This document shows positions 27,552 to 35,400 of a stretch of DNA of 64,000 nt, one piece after another (the stretch's first letter is position 1; each line of letters opens with the position of its first letter). Source of the stretch: Flavitalea sp966112615 (lineage in GTDB: Bacteria; Bacteroidota; Bacteroidia; Chitinophagales; Chitinophagaceae); assembly GCA_966112615.1 (NCBI GenBank), contig CBHWDO010000006.1:62001-126000 (forward strand), written 5' to 3'. The notes beneath the pieces were generated by a model that was not told the DNA's origin, ran no database searches, and saw only the letters and a list, made by a program, of their open reading frames with translations. Both the position numbers and the translations under genes were made by a program.

Positions 27552-29193
27552 ACTTCTTAAACACCCCAATCAACCCATTCGTTGAACTATCATGCCCTTC
27601 CACTTTTTCATCATTCAATAATTCGGGAAGGATCTTGTTCGCTAATTGCTTGCCGAGTTCAACTCCCCACTGATCAAAGCTGAAGATGTTCCAGATGATC
27701 CCCTGTACAAAGATCTTGTGCTCATACATGGCAATCAGCTGGCCAAGAGTAAATGGATCAACCTGTCTGACTAAAATTGAATTGGTTGGCCTGTTGCCTT
27801 CAAATACTTTAAAAGGAAGTATTTCAGTGATCTGCGCTTCATCCAGACCTGCTTTCTCTAACTCTGCTCTTACTTCTTCACCGGTCTTTCCATTCATCAA
27901 AGCCTCGGTTTGCGCGAAGAAATTTGATAAGAGCTTCACATGATGATCTCCTATAGGATTATGACTGATAGCAGGTGCAATAAAATCTGCTGGGATCAAT
28001 GTGGTACCCTGGTGTAATAACTGGTAGAATGCATGTTGTCCGTTTGTTCCAGGTTCACCCCATACTACTGGACCTGTTGCATAGTTTACTTTATCACCAT
28101 TTCGATCGATATACTTTCCGTTACTCTCCATATTTCCCTGCTGAAAATATGGTGCAAAGCGATGGAGATACTGATCATATGCCAGTATAACTTCCGTTTG
28201 TGATCCAAAGAAATTCGTATACCAGATTCCAATCAATGCCAGAGTTACAGGAATGTTCCTGTCCATGGACGAATGCCTGAAATGCTGGTCCATATGGTGT
28301 GCGCCTTTCAACAGGTCTTCGAAATTAGGGTATCCAATCGTTAATGCGATCGACAAACCAATTGCACTCCACAGCGAATATCTTCCACCAACCCAATCCC
28401 AGAATTCAAACATGTTGGCGGTATCAATACCGAACTTTTTTACTTCTTTTTCATTGGTGGAAAGCGCAGCAAAATGTTTTGCTATATGAGCTTCTTCTTT
28501 TGCAGATTCAAGGAACCATTTTCTAGCAGTATGTGCATTGGTCATGGTTTCCTGTGTTGTAAATGTCTTGGATGCGATCAGGAACAATGTTTCCTCTGCA
28601 TTGATTTTCTTCAGCGTTTCAGCGATATGGGTGCCGTCAACATTGGATACAAAATATGTTTGAATTCCTTCCACCCAGTATGGCTTCAATGCTTCAGTAA
28701 CCATATAGGGACCAAGATCGCTTCCTCCAATGCCAATATTCACAACATACCTGATCTTTTTACCGGTGTATCCTTTCCATTCTCCTGAATGAATTCTTGC
28801 ACAGAAGTCTTTCATTTTTGATAGAACTTCCTGTACGGCCGGCATGACATCCACTCCATCAGTGATCACAGGCTGACCGGAAAAATTTCTCAACGCAGTA
28901 TGAAGTACCGCACGATCCTCTGTCCGGTTGATCTTCTCACCATTGAACATGGCTTCTATTGCAGCATTCAATCCGCAATCCTTTGCCAGCTGCTGAAGCA
29001 TGTTCATGGTTGTTTCTGTAATGATATTCTTGGAATAATCCACTACCAGGTCCTGTTCGCAAAGCGAAAACTTCCTGAACCTTTCAGGATCATGCCTAAA
29101 TAATTCTCTAAGGTGAACTTTTTTCATGTCGGAAGCATGAGCTTCCAGTTCTTGCCAGGTTTTCGTCTGGCGTGGTTGTACTGCAGGTAACAT
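27541..29193 (-). CDS. pgi: Glucose-6-phosphate isomerase
   Basis: Interconverts glucose 6-phosphate and fructose 6-phosphate. 549 residues from the ATG at 29193; starting further upstream would translate the heptamer array (giving a spurious WELGVGSW peptide), so it is rejected. Signatures: GIGGSDLGPYMV, SKTFTTQETMTNA, the PGI motif around FWDWVGGRYSLWSAIGLS, GEPGTNGQHAFYQLLHQG with the catalytic histidine region, and the C-terminal FDQWGVELGKQLA carrying the active-site lysine. Downstream of the threonine aldolase on the same strand. The last codons (KWKT, stop) touch the nonamer array. Confidence 0.96.
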   Translation of the reverse strand: MLPAVQPRQTKTWQELEAHASDMKKVHLRELFRHDPERFRKFSLCEQDLVVDYSKNIITETTMNMLQQLAKDCGLNAAIEAMFNGEKINRTEDRAVLHTALRNFSGQPVITDGVDVMPAVQEVLSKMKDFCARIHSGEWKGYTGKKIRYVVNIGIGGSDLGPYMVTEALKPYWVEGIQTYFVSNVDGTHIAETLKKINAEETLFLIASKTFTTQETMTNAHTARKWFLESAKEEAHIAKHFAALSTNEKEVKKFGIDTANMFEFWDWVGGRYSLWSAIGLSIALTIGYPNFEDLLKGAHHMDQHFRHSSMDRNIPVTLALIGIWYTNFFGSQTEVILAYDQYLHRFAPYFQQGNMESNGKYIDRNGDKVNYATGPVVWGEPGTNGQHAFYQLLHQGTTLIPADFIAPAISHNPIGDHHVKLLSNFFAQTEALMNGKTGEEVRAELEKAGLDEAQITEILPFKVFEGNRPTNSILVRQVDPFTLGQLIAMYEHKIFVQGIIWNIFSFDQWGVELGKQLANKILPELLNDEKVEGHDSSTNGLIGVFKKWKT

Positions 29194-29220
29194 ATTTGAT
29201 TGATTGCTTGCTTGAATTTT

Positions 29221-29275
29221 CCAACTCCCAACTCCCAACTCCCAACTCCTCAACTCCTCAACTCCTCAACTCCTC
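29221..29275. repeat. Heptamer-to-octamer repeat array between pgi and threonine aldolase
   Basis: Four CCAACTC heptamers (29221-29248) pass into three CTCAACTC octamers plus a partial unit (29249-29275), so the period changes inside one array. The last codons and stop of the threonine aldolase gene lie within it. Confidence 0.85.
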
Positions 29276-30272
29276 TAACTATTCTCATAACCATCTCCTC
29301 ACTAACATCCAAATGAAACACCATCCTGATCTGCATCGGGGAGATGTCCATCACTTTTATTTGCTTTTCTGAAAATTGCTTTACCAGCTCTTTTGCATTT
29401 GTATGAGCTGCTACATCGAAGATCAGGATATTTGTTTCGACTGGATTGATCTTTTCCACAAAGGATTTTCCCTCTAAAGCCCTGGCAACAGTCAATGCAT
29501 GATCATGATCCCGTCTTAACCTGTCAATATGATTCTCGAGGGCATAAATTCCGCAGGCAGCCATATAACCTGCCTGGCGCATTCCTCCTCCGAAAACCTT
29601 CCGGATTCTCCTGGCTCTTTTGATGAATGCTTTTGTGCCGATCAGCATACTTCCCATCGGGCATCCCAATCCTTTATTCAAACAAACTGAGATACTGTGA
29701 AATGCCTTTCCAAATTCCTTAGGACTGGTACCCGTCTTCACCAGTGCATTAAAAAGCCGGGCTCCATCGAGGTGCAGCTTTAATCCATGATCATCGCAAA
29801 CGTTCCGGATCTTTCTGATTTCCTCTATATCATAGCATGCACCACCACCCCGGTTTGTGGTATTCTCCAGGCATACCAGTGAACTCACTGGCCTGTGTAT
29901 ATCGTCGGGATTAATCCCTGCTAAAACCTGTTCAGCTGTTATCTTTCCTCTTACTCCGTCAATTAATTTCATGGAGCATCCTGCATTGAAAGCAATTCCT
30001 CCTCCTTCATAATAATATACATGCGCATTCTTATCACAAATGACTTCATCTCCCGGCTGTGTATGCGCTTTGATGGCTACCTGGTTCGACATCGTTCCCG
30101 TGGGGCAATACAGTGCTGCTTCCATTCCGAACATTTCAGCAGTCATCGCCTCAAGCTTATTCACTGTGGGATCTTCTCCAAAAACATCGTCGCCAACCGG
30201 GGCTTTCATCATTGCTTCCATCATTCCCGGTGTGGGTTTGGTGAAAGTATCTGAGCGCAGATCTATTATCAT
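29250..30272 (-). CDS. ltaE: Low-specificity L-threonine aldolase
   Basis: PLP enzyme that cleaves L-threonine/L-allo-threonine to glycine and acetaldehyde. 340 residues. It begins IDLRSDTFTKPTPGMMEAM and shows GDDVFGEDPTVN, the aromatic-amino-acid beta-eliminating lyase core LHLDGARLFNA, the PLP lysine in CLNKGLGCPMGS and GGGMRQAGYMAA. The C-terminal VEELRS and the TGA come from the octamer array, a clear case of repeat-derived coding sequence. Divergent from porQ; a -7 box stands 4 nt before the ATG. Confidence 0.94.
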   Translation of the reverse strand: MIIDLRSDTFTKPTPGMMEAMMKAPVGDDVFGEDPTVNKLEAMTAEMFGMEAALYCPTGTMSNQVAIKAHTQPGDEVICDKNAHVYYYEGGGIAFNAGCSMKLIDGVRGKITAEQVLAGINPDDIHRPVSSLVCLENTTNRGGGACYDIEEIRKIRNVCDDHGLKLHLDGARLFNALVKTGTSPKEFGKAFHSISVCLNKGLGCPMGSMLIGTKAFIKRARRIRKVFGGGMRQAGYMAACGIYALENHIDRLRRDHDHALTVARALEGKSFVEKINPVETNILIFDVAAHTNAKELVKQFSEKQIKVMDISPMQIRMVFHLDVSEEMVMRIVRGVEELRS

Positions 30273-30276
30273 GCTG

Positions 30277-30284
30277 CGAAAATA
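30277..30284 (-). promoter_or_regulatory. Putative -7 box for threonine aldolase, leaderless spacing
   Basis: On the minus strand TATTTTCG matches seven of eight positions of TAnnTTTG and ends 4 nt before the ATG at 30272. Confidence 0.45.
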
Positions 30285-30303
30285 ATAAATCCACTATTCA
30301 TCC

Positions 30304-30311
30304 TATCTTAG
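30304..30311 (+). promoter_or_regulatory. Putative -7 box for porQ
   Basis: TATCTTAG, one mismatch to TAnnTTTG, ends 6 nt before the ATG at 30318. It faces the oppositely oriented box of the threonine aldolase gene. Confidence 0.4.
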
Positions 30312-30317
30312 CCATAG

Positions 30318-31352
30318 ATGATTATTGTCAGAAATAAAACTTCTTTACTGGTCCTGTTCATCCTTTTTTGTTCAGTATCATCCATATCGCAAACCCTTGG
30401 CGGTTCAACTGTCTTCAATTTTCTTAAACTGCCTCAAACACCGCAACTCACTGCTCTCGGCGGATTTCATATATCCTCCTCAAATGGAGACCAGGGGATG
30501 GCTTTAAATAATCCTTCTTTGTTAAGAGAGGAACATAACACAGGACTGAGTCTTTCCTTCAGCAGTTTTGCAGGTACAAAGTATTTGAATGCTTTTGGTG
30601 CAATGCATGATCAAAAACTGCAGACTACTTTTGGTTTGGGCGTTCAATATCTTTCCTATGGAACGCTGTCAGCTACAGATGCAGCAGGAAATGAGTATGG
30701 AGAATTTCATCCCCGGGATATGGTTTTTCTTATTTCTGCTTCCAGGAGATACAGTGAAAGGATACATTATGGACTGGCACTGAAATTCATTCAGTCGAAT
30801 TATGGGATCTATAGATCAAATGGTATAGCCCTGGACGCAGGCATTCATTATGCTGATTCATCCGGATGGCAAGCCTCTATCTTATTGAAGAATATGGGAA
30901 CGCAATTGTCTTCCTATTCAGGATCTGAAAAAGCTGATATCCCTTTTGATATCCAGGCAGGGATCACCAAAAAACTTGTTCATGCGCCGATCCAGTTTAG
31001 CCTGACAATTCATCATTTGCATAGAATGGATATCCTTTATAACGATACATCATTCAATAATGAAAACGGTAGCAGCTCAAAGGATAATTTTTTTACCAAA
31101 GCTATCAGGCATGCCGTACTTTCAGCCCAGGTATTTCCTTCCAAATATGTTGAAATAAGCCTTGGTTATAATTTTCTAAGAAGATCAGAACTCATGATCG
31201 ATAACAGCCAGAATGGATTGAGCGGTATGTCATTCGGTATTGGATTAATATTCAGGAAGTTCAATTTTCGATATGGCAGATCGGTTTACCAGAAGAATAT
31301 TTCTTTCAATCAAATAGGGATGAACCTGCAATTTATGAACATAAAAAAATAA
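30318..31352 (+). CDS. porQ: PorQ-like type IX secretion system outer-membrane protein
   Basis: 344 residues with a signal peptide (residues 1 to about 25, ending SVSSISQ). The mature N-terminus GGSTVFNFLKLPQTPQLTALGG, then MALNNPSLL and a beta-rich barrel-like body ending FNQIGMNLQF, match the PorQ/UPF0164 group of porin-like T9SS components needed for sorting-domain processing and surface attachment. This fits the T9SS cargo genes at 7.1 and 22.6 kb. No other por genes are adjacent, as is usual for this scattered system. Confidence 0.83.
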   Translation: MIIVRNKTSLLVLFILFCSVSSISQTLGGSTVFNFLKLPQTPQLTALGGFHISSSNGDQGMALNNPSLLREEHNTGLSLSFSSFAGTKYLNAFGAMHDQKLQTTFGLGVQYLSYGTLSATDAAGNEYGEFHPRDMVFLISASRRYSERIHYGLALKFIQSNYGIYRSNGIALDAGIHYADSSGWQASILLKNMGTQLSSYSGSEKADIPFDIQAGITKKLVHAPIQFSLTIHHLHRMDILYNDTSFNNENGSSSKDNFFTKAIRHAVLSAQVFPSKYVEISLGYNFLRRSELMIDNSQNGLSGMSFGIGLIFRKFNFRYGRSVYQKNISFNQIGMNLQFMNIKK

Positions 31353-31461
31353 ATGGATTTACTTAGTGTAGTGTATTATACCTCTTATTTTTATAAATTT
31401 CGAGAATTCCTTATTTACTTGTGGAGCGAATTATGTCAATTTGAAATGAATCAATTTCATT

Positions 31462-31875
31462 ATGGTACGATTGGTAATTGCCGATGATCATAAAATGGTT
31501 AGAGATGCATGGGCTTTGCTGTTGCGAAGAGATAAACGTATTGTGGTTGAAGGTCTATGCGAAAATGGCCAGGAAGTGATCAATTATTGCAGGGATAATT
31601 CACCCCATATTATTCTTATGGACATTAATATGGAACCTGTGAACGGTATCGAAGCTACAAGAGAGATCAGGACTTTTAATAAAGATGTGAAGATAATAGG
31701 TATATCTGTGCACACGGATATGCCATACATCAATGCATTGGTACAGGCAGGTGCAAACGGCTATGTTACCAAGAATTCTTCCGGAGCAGAAATGATCGAA
31801 GCGATCTTTGAAGTTCTGGAGGGAAGAATTTACTATTGTAAAGAGATCCTTTCCCTCCAGAATAAACCTATTTAA
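31462..31875 (+). CDS. Receiver-domain-only response regulator (NarL/FixJ type without HTH)
   Basis: 137 residues. The receiver domain has VIADDHKMVRDAW (acidic pair), the phosphoacceptor aspartate in IILMDINMEPVNG, conserved Ser in IIGISVH and the lysine in YVTKNSSG. NarL-type proteins normally continue for about 80 residues into a LuxR HTH; here the frame stops after the linker at YYCKEILSLQ, 4 nt inside the convergent bioB gene. So it is either a true single-domain regulator or a relic that lost its output domain. It could receive phosphate from a HisKA_3 kinase such as the one at 1.7-3.3 kb, but no linkage is shown. Confidence 0.88.
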   Translation: MVRLVIADDHKMVRDAWALLLRRDKRIVVEGLCENGQEVINYCRDNSPHIILMDINMEPVNGIEATREIRTFNKDVKIIGISVHTDMPYINALVQAGANGYVTKNSSGAEMIEAIFEVLEGRIYYCKEILSLQNKPI

Positions 31876-32852
31876 ACAGGCATTGCCTGTTTTTCTTCTT
31901 TAAATGATTCCCTTGGCGTTAATCCAAGCATCTGGAACATCGCCATATCTTCGTCAAAAGTCGGGTTAGGTGTGGTCAGCAGTTTTTCGCCTGCGAAGAT
32001 TGAATTGGCACCTGCCATAAAACAGAATGCCTGTTCAGCAGTGCTCATTTCAGCCCTTCCCGCACTTAACCTGACCATGGTTCTTGGCATGATGATCCTT
32101 GCTGTTGCGATCATTCTTACCATATCCCAAATATCAACCTTAGGATTATTTTCCAAAGGAGTTCCTTTCACCCTAACCAATGCATTAATTGGAACACTTT
32201 CAGGATGCTGTGCCATGGTAGCAAGAGTATGCAGCATTTTGATGCGGTCTTCATGCTTCTCTCCAAGGCCGATAATTCCTCCACAACATACGCTTACACC
32301 GGCTTTTCTGACATTATCAAGAGTTTCCAGCCTGTCTTCGTAAGTCCTGGTGGTAATGATCTCGTTATAGTGCTCTTTAGATGTGTCGAGATTATGGTTG
32401 TAGGCGTACAATCCTGCATCAGCAAGCTTTTGAGCCTGTTCTTCATTCAACATCCCAAGAGTGCAACAAACTTCCATACCCATTGCATTCACACCTTTCA
32501 CCATATCAAGTACACGATCAAAATCTCGGTTGTCGCGAACTTCTCTCCAGGCAGCTCCCATACAGAAACGGGTTGATCCCGCTTCTTTAGCACGACGTGC
32601 ATATTCCAGTACATCGTCTTTCTTCATTAATGCCTGGACATTTACATCAGTATTATACCTTGCTGCCTGCGGACAATAAGCGCAGTCTTCAACGCAGCCT
32701 CCGGTCTTGATCGACAAAAGTGTACAAACCTGTACTTCGCCCATATCATTGTTTTCACGATGGACGGTTGCAGCTCTGTAAACCAGGTCAAGCAGGGGCT
32801 GGTTATATATTTCATGGATCTCCTCTAAGGTCCAGTTGTTTCGGATATTCAT
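31872..32852 (-). CDS. bioB: Biotin synthase
   Basis: Radical SAM enzyme inserting sulfur into dethiobiotin. 326 residues. Cys53, Cys57 and Cys60 (GGCVEDCAYCPQ) bind the 4Fe-4S cluster; CCTLGMLNEEQA, YNHNLDTS and LSAGRAEMS supply the 2Fe-2S cluster ligands. The N-terminal MNIRNNWTLEEI matches the family start, so the ATG at 32852 is confident even though its promoter box is only 4 nt away. No other bio genes adjoin; convergent overlap of 4 nt with the receiver gene. Confidence 0.97.
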   Translation of the reverse strand: MNIRNNWTLEEIHEIYNQPLLDLVYRAATVHRENNDMGEVQVCTLLSIKTGGCVEDCAYCPQAARYNTDVNVQALMKKDDVLEYARRAKEAGSTRFCMGAAWREVRDNRDFDRVLDMVKGVNAMGMEVCCTLGMLNEEQAQKLADAGLYAYNHNLDTSKEHYNEIITTRTYEDRLETLDNVRKAGVSVCCGGIIGLGEKHEDRIKMLHTLATMAQHPESVPINALVRVKGTPLENNPKVDIWDMVRMIATARIIMPRTMVRLSAGRAEMSTAEQAFCFMAGANSIFAGEKLLTTPNPTFDEDMAMFQMLGLTPRESFKEEKQAMPV

Positions 32853-32856
32853 GCGG

Positions 32857-32864
32857 CAAATATA
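32857..32864 (-). promoter_or_regulatory. -7 box of bioB, leaderless spacing
   Basis: On the minus strand TATATTTG is an exact match to TAnnTTTG and ends 4 nt before the well-supported ATG at 32852, implying a leaderless mRNA. A -33 element at the usual distance is not obvious. Confidence 0.55.
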
Positions 32865-32872
32865 GGGGTCAA

Positions 32873-34051
32873 TTAATCAAAATATGATAAACTCGTTTGA
32901 GGTGTAAGCTCCAATAAGGTCTCATACATTAAACGGATTGTCTGTTCAATATCGTTTTGATGAAGCATTTCAACTGGTGTGTGCATATACCTCAGCGGGA
33001 TGGATATCAATACAGAAGGACAACCATCATTTGCATAAGCAAAAGAATCAGTATCAGTTCCTGTACTTCTTGAAACTGCCCGTAATTGAACAGGTATCTC
33101 TTTTCTTTCCGCAATATCCTGAACAAAATTCAGCAACTTGTTGTGAACTGCAGGCCCATAAGCCAATGAAGGACCTTTACTACACATTACATCGCCTTCT
33201 ATCATTTTATTAATCATTGGCGTATAGGTATCATGGGTTACATCGGTTATGATGGCAACATTAGGTTTGATACGGCGTGCGATCATTTCAGCGCCTCGTA
33301 ATCCTATTTCTTCCTGCACTGCGTTGACTACATACAATCCAAATGGAAGTTTATTTCTATTCTCACTTATCATCCTTGCAACTTCAGCGATCATGAAACC
33401 ACCGATCCTGTTGTCGAATGCACGCCCGATAAAGTATCCATTCGCCAGGCGATCGAATCCATCCTGGTATGTTACAACAGCTCCAACATGTACACCAAGA
33501 TCTTCCAGTTCCTGCTTGTTTCTTGCACCGCAATCCAGGAACAGGTTATCAACTTTTGGCTGAGGTTCTTTTGCTTCTGCATTACCGATCCTGGTATGGA
33601 TCGCAGGCCATCCGAATACAGCCTTAACCGGTCCCTTCTTACCGTGAATGATTACACGGGAACCTGGTGCTACCTGGTGATCCACTCCTCCATTACGTTT
33701 CAGGTACATCAAACCTTCAGCAGTTACATAATTCACAAACCAGCTAATCTCATCTGCATGCGCTTCAATCACTACTTTAAAAGGTGCATCAGGATTGATC
33801 ACACCAACAGCAGTTCCATATGGATCAGTGAAAGTTGTATCAACATACTGGCGGATATAATCCAGCCATAATTTTTGTCCTCCATATTCAAACCCTACAG
33901 GAGAGGGGTTATTAATATACTGCTCAAGAAACTGCATTGAACGGTCGTTCAGAATTTCGCCTGAAACCTTTGCTGCCACTGGTTTTGCCGACTTCTTTTC
34001 TTTAGAAGCAGGTGCAGGTGCCGCCGCTTTTGCCTTTGCCTGTTTTGCCAT
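32873..34051 (-). CDS. M42 family metallo-aminopeptidase with Ala/Lys/Pro-rich N-terminal tail
   Basis: 392 residues. After a low-complexity extension (residues 1 to about 31, repeats of KAKAAAPAP and KEKKSAKP) comes an M42 peptidase: metal and catalytic motifs VIEAHADEISW, RAFDNRIGG, NAVQEEIGLRGA, IITDVTHD and the final histidine RYMHTPVEMLH. Family members form large self-compartmentalised tetrahedral aminopeptidases in the cytosol. The basic tail is not typical of the family and may be for interaction or localisation; an internal start after it is possible. Its -7 box is 19 nt upstream of the ATG. Confidence 0.92.
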   Translation of the reverse strand: MAKQAKAKAAAPAPASKEKKSAKPVAAKVSGEILNDRSMQFLEQYINNPSPVGFEYGGQKLWLDYIRQYVDTTFTDPYGTAVGVINPDAPFKVVIEAHADEISWFVNYVTAEGLMYLKRNGGVDHQVAPGSRVIIHGKKGPVKAVFGWPAIHTRIGNAEAKEPQPKVDNLFLDCGARNKQELEDLGVHVGAVVTYQDGFDRLANGYFIGRAFDNRIGGFMIAEVARMISENRNKLPFGLYVVNAVQEEIGLRGAEMIARRIKPNVAIITDVTHDTYTPMINKMIEGDVMCSKGPSLAYGPAVHNKLLNFVQDIAERKEIPVQLRAVSRSTGTDTDSFAYANDGCPSVLISIPLRYMHTPVEMLHQNDIEQTIRLMYETLLELTPQTSLSYFD

Positions 34052-34070
34052 AGATTCTATTTTAAAGTGC

Positions 34071-34078
34071 CAAAAATA
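34071..34078 (-). promoter_or_regulatory. -7 box of the M42 peptidase gene
   Basis: On the minus strand TATTTTTG is an exact match to TAnnTTTG, 19 nt before the ATG at 34051. This supports the upstream ATG that includes the basic tail. Confidence 0.45.
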
Positions 34079-34079
34079 A

Positions 34080-34913
34080 TTAAAATGAAAGGAACAGGGT
34101 GAACAGGGATGAGAGCATCATCAGTCCATCCAATACCACATAATACAGGTAATCCGAATAAGATCTTTTTGAATGTTCATAGAGTGCAAGCACGATACCA
34201 GCCGGTATGAACAACAAAACTTTGATCAAGGTTGAATAGGGCATGAATTGAAGCAGGATCGTATAAACTGCAAGACAACTGAGAAACAGAAAATTGATAT
34301 TTCTTATGGAAAGAACAGTTATTAAACTTTTCAATCCTTCTTTCTTGTCTGAATCCCGGTCGCGAAGATCGAACATGATACAGATGGCATAGATGAGCAG
34401 AAATCTGGATCCAATGAACAGCCATTTTTCAGGTTGATATTTCCATCCTAAAATAATAGGAAGCGCTGTAGTTACATAGGTCCATACCCCTGCAAGAAAA
34501 ATTGTTTTGCCGTAAGCGATCCTCCTTAATGACTGGAAAACTGCAAATGGAATTTTCGGAGCGGAATAGAGGAATGTCAGTACACCACCCAATCCTAGCC
34601 AGATCCAGTAGGGTAGAAAATGAAATCCGTATACAAGGGCTCCCACTAGTCCAATGATAAAATATATCACATGCCAGTGACGGTTACGGTTGGTCCATTC
34701 AAGCCGCACTGAATCTTTATGACTTTCCGTGGTCAGCAACCAGTGGAAATTATACGAACAGATGGTGGAAAAGAAAACGAACAGGTAATAGTGGAGATGA
34801 TCGTATTTCAGCTCCAATAAAAAATTTGCCTGGTGCACCATGATGACAGCGCAACAGGCAATATAGATTGAAGAAAAGACTACATGGTCTGCGATCTTTC
34901 TTAAGATAAACAT
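34080..34913 (-). CDS. UbiA-superfamily prenyltransferase-like membrane protein
   Basis: 277 residues with about eight or nine hydrophobic helices. The segment FDLRDRDSDKKEGLKSL matches the second Asp-rich motif of UbiA prenyltransferases (typical form DxxxD). The first motif (NxxxDxxxD) is not recognisable at its expected place, where HWLLTTESHKD stands instead. It may be a divergent or altered enzyme. Its ATG overlaps the stop of the upstream lipoprotein gene by one base (TAATG), so the two are coupled. Substrate unknown. Confidence 0.7.
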   Translation of the reverse strand: MFILRKIADHVVFSSIYIACCAVIMVHQANFLLELKYDHLHYYLFVFFSTICSYNFHWLLTTESHKDSVRLEWTNRNRHWHVIYFIIGLVGALVYGFHFLPYWIWLGLGGVLTFLYSAPKIPFAVFQSLRRIAYGKTIFLAGVWTYVTTALPIILGWKYQPEKWLFIGSRFLLIYAICIMFDLRDRDSDKKEGLKSLITVLSIRNINFLFLSCLAVYTILLQFMPYSTLIKVLLFIPAGIVLALYEHSKRSYSDYLYYVVLDGLMMLSSLFTLFLSF

Positions 34914-35350
34914 TAGTTATGGCGAGCTATGATTTGACCGGTCTGGATGGTATCACTCTTATTTCCTCCACGATCAACAACAGAAATTTTGAAGAACATG
35001 GTATCGCTATCGTTAGGAGATTCATCCAGGAAATCATACGGGATATTTACTTCGATCTCACCGGTTGAGCGGTCAGGAAATTCAGGGATCGGGTAACGTA
35101 CGGTATCAGCCTTATCAAACCCTCCAGGGATGGGTCTTATATTGGTACGCTCGCGGATATAAGAAACTTCACCCTGGCCAAGATCACCTTCCTTATCATT
35201 GAATTCGATGATAAGTCGCATCACACTGCCGGGGATTACAATGTTTGAGCTAACAGACTTTACATTTATGGATGGCTTGGTTTCAAGCTTATCTTTGCTG
35301 CACGAGAGTATAAAAAACAAGGAAAGAATGGTCAATGCTCTTGTTGCCAT
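34913..35350 (-). CDS. Small lipoprotein of unknown function
   Basis: 145 residues from the ATG at 35350, chosen because the -7 box at 35368-35375 lies within the longer alternative. Signal peptide with lipobox FILSC; Cys16 is the likely lipidated residue. The mature part carries IEFNDKEGDLGQGEVSYI, a motif I have seen in Bacteroidota lipoproteins with an Ig-like fold, and ends VVDRGGNKSDTIQTGQI. It is the first gene of a two-gene unit with the UbiA-like protein. I do not recognise a named family. Confidence 0.8.
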   Translation of the reverse strand: MATRALTILSLFFILSCSKDKLETKPSINVKSVSSNIVIPGSVMRLIIEFNDKEGDLGQGEVSYIRERTNIRPIPGGFDKADTVRYPIPEFPDRSTGEIEVNIPYDFLDESPNDSDTMFFKISVVDRGGNKSDTIQTGQIIARHN

Positions 35351-35367
35351 AAACTTTGGTTGAGGTA

Positions 35368-35375
35368 CAAATGTA
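35368..35375 (-). promoter_or_regulatory. -7 box of the lipoprotein-UbiA unit
   Basis: On the minus strand TACATTTG is an exact match to TAnnTTTG, 17 nt before the ATG at 35350. It decides the start of the lipoprotein. Confidence 0.5.
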
Positions 35376-35400
35376 ACGGCCAACTTCATTTAATAGTTGT

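Noticed and set aside
29194..29253. N-terminal extension of pgi starting at an upstream start codon
   Set aside because: It would translate the heptamer array into a WELGVGSW-type peptide absent from the Pgi family; the ATG at 29193 is better.
31354..31490. Short plus-strand frame after porQ
   Set aside because: About 44 codons overlapping the start of the receiver gene in another frame, with no start signal or similarity that I recognise.
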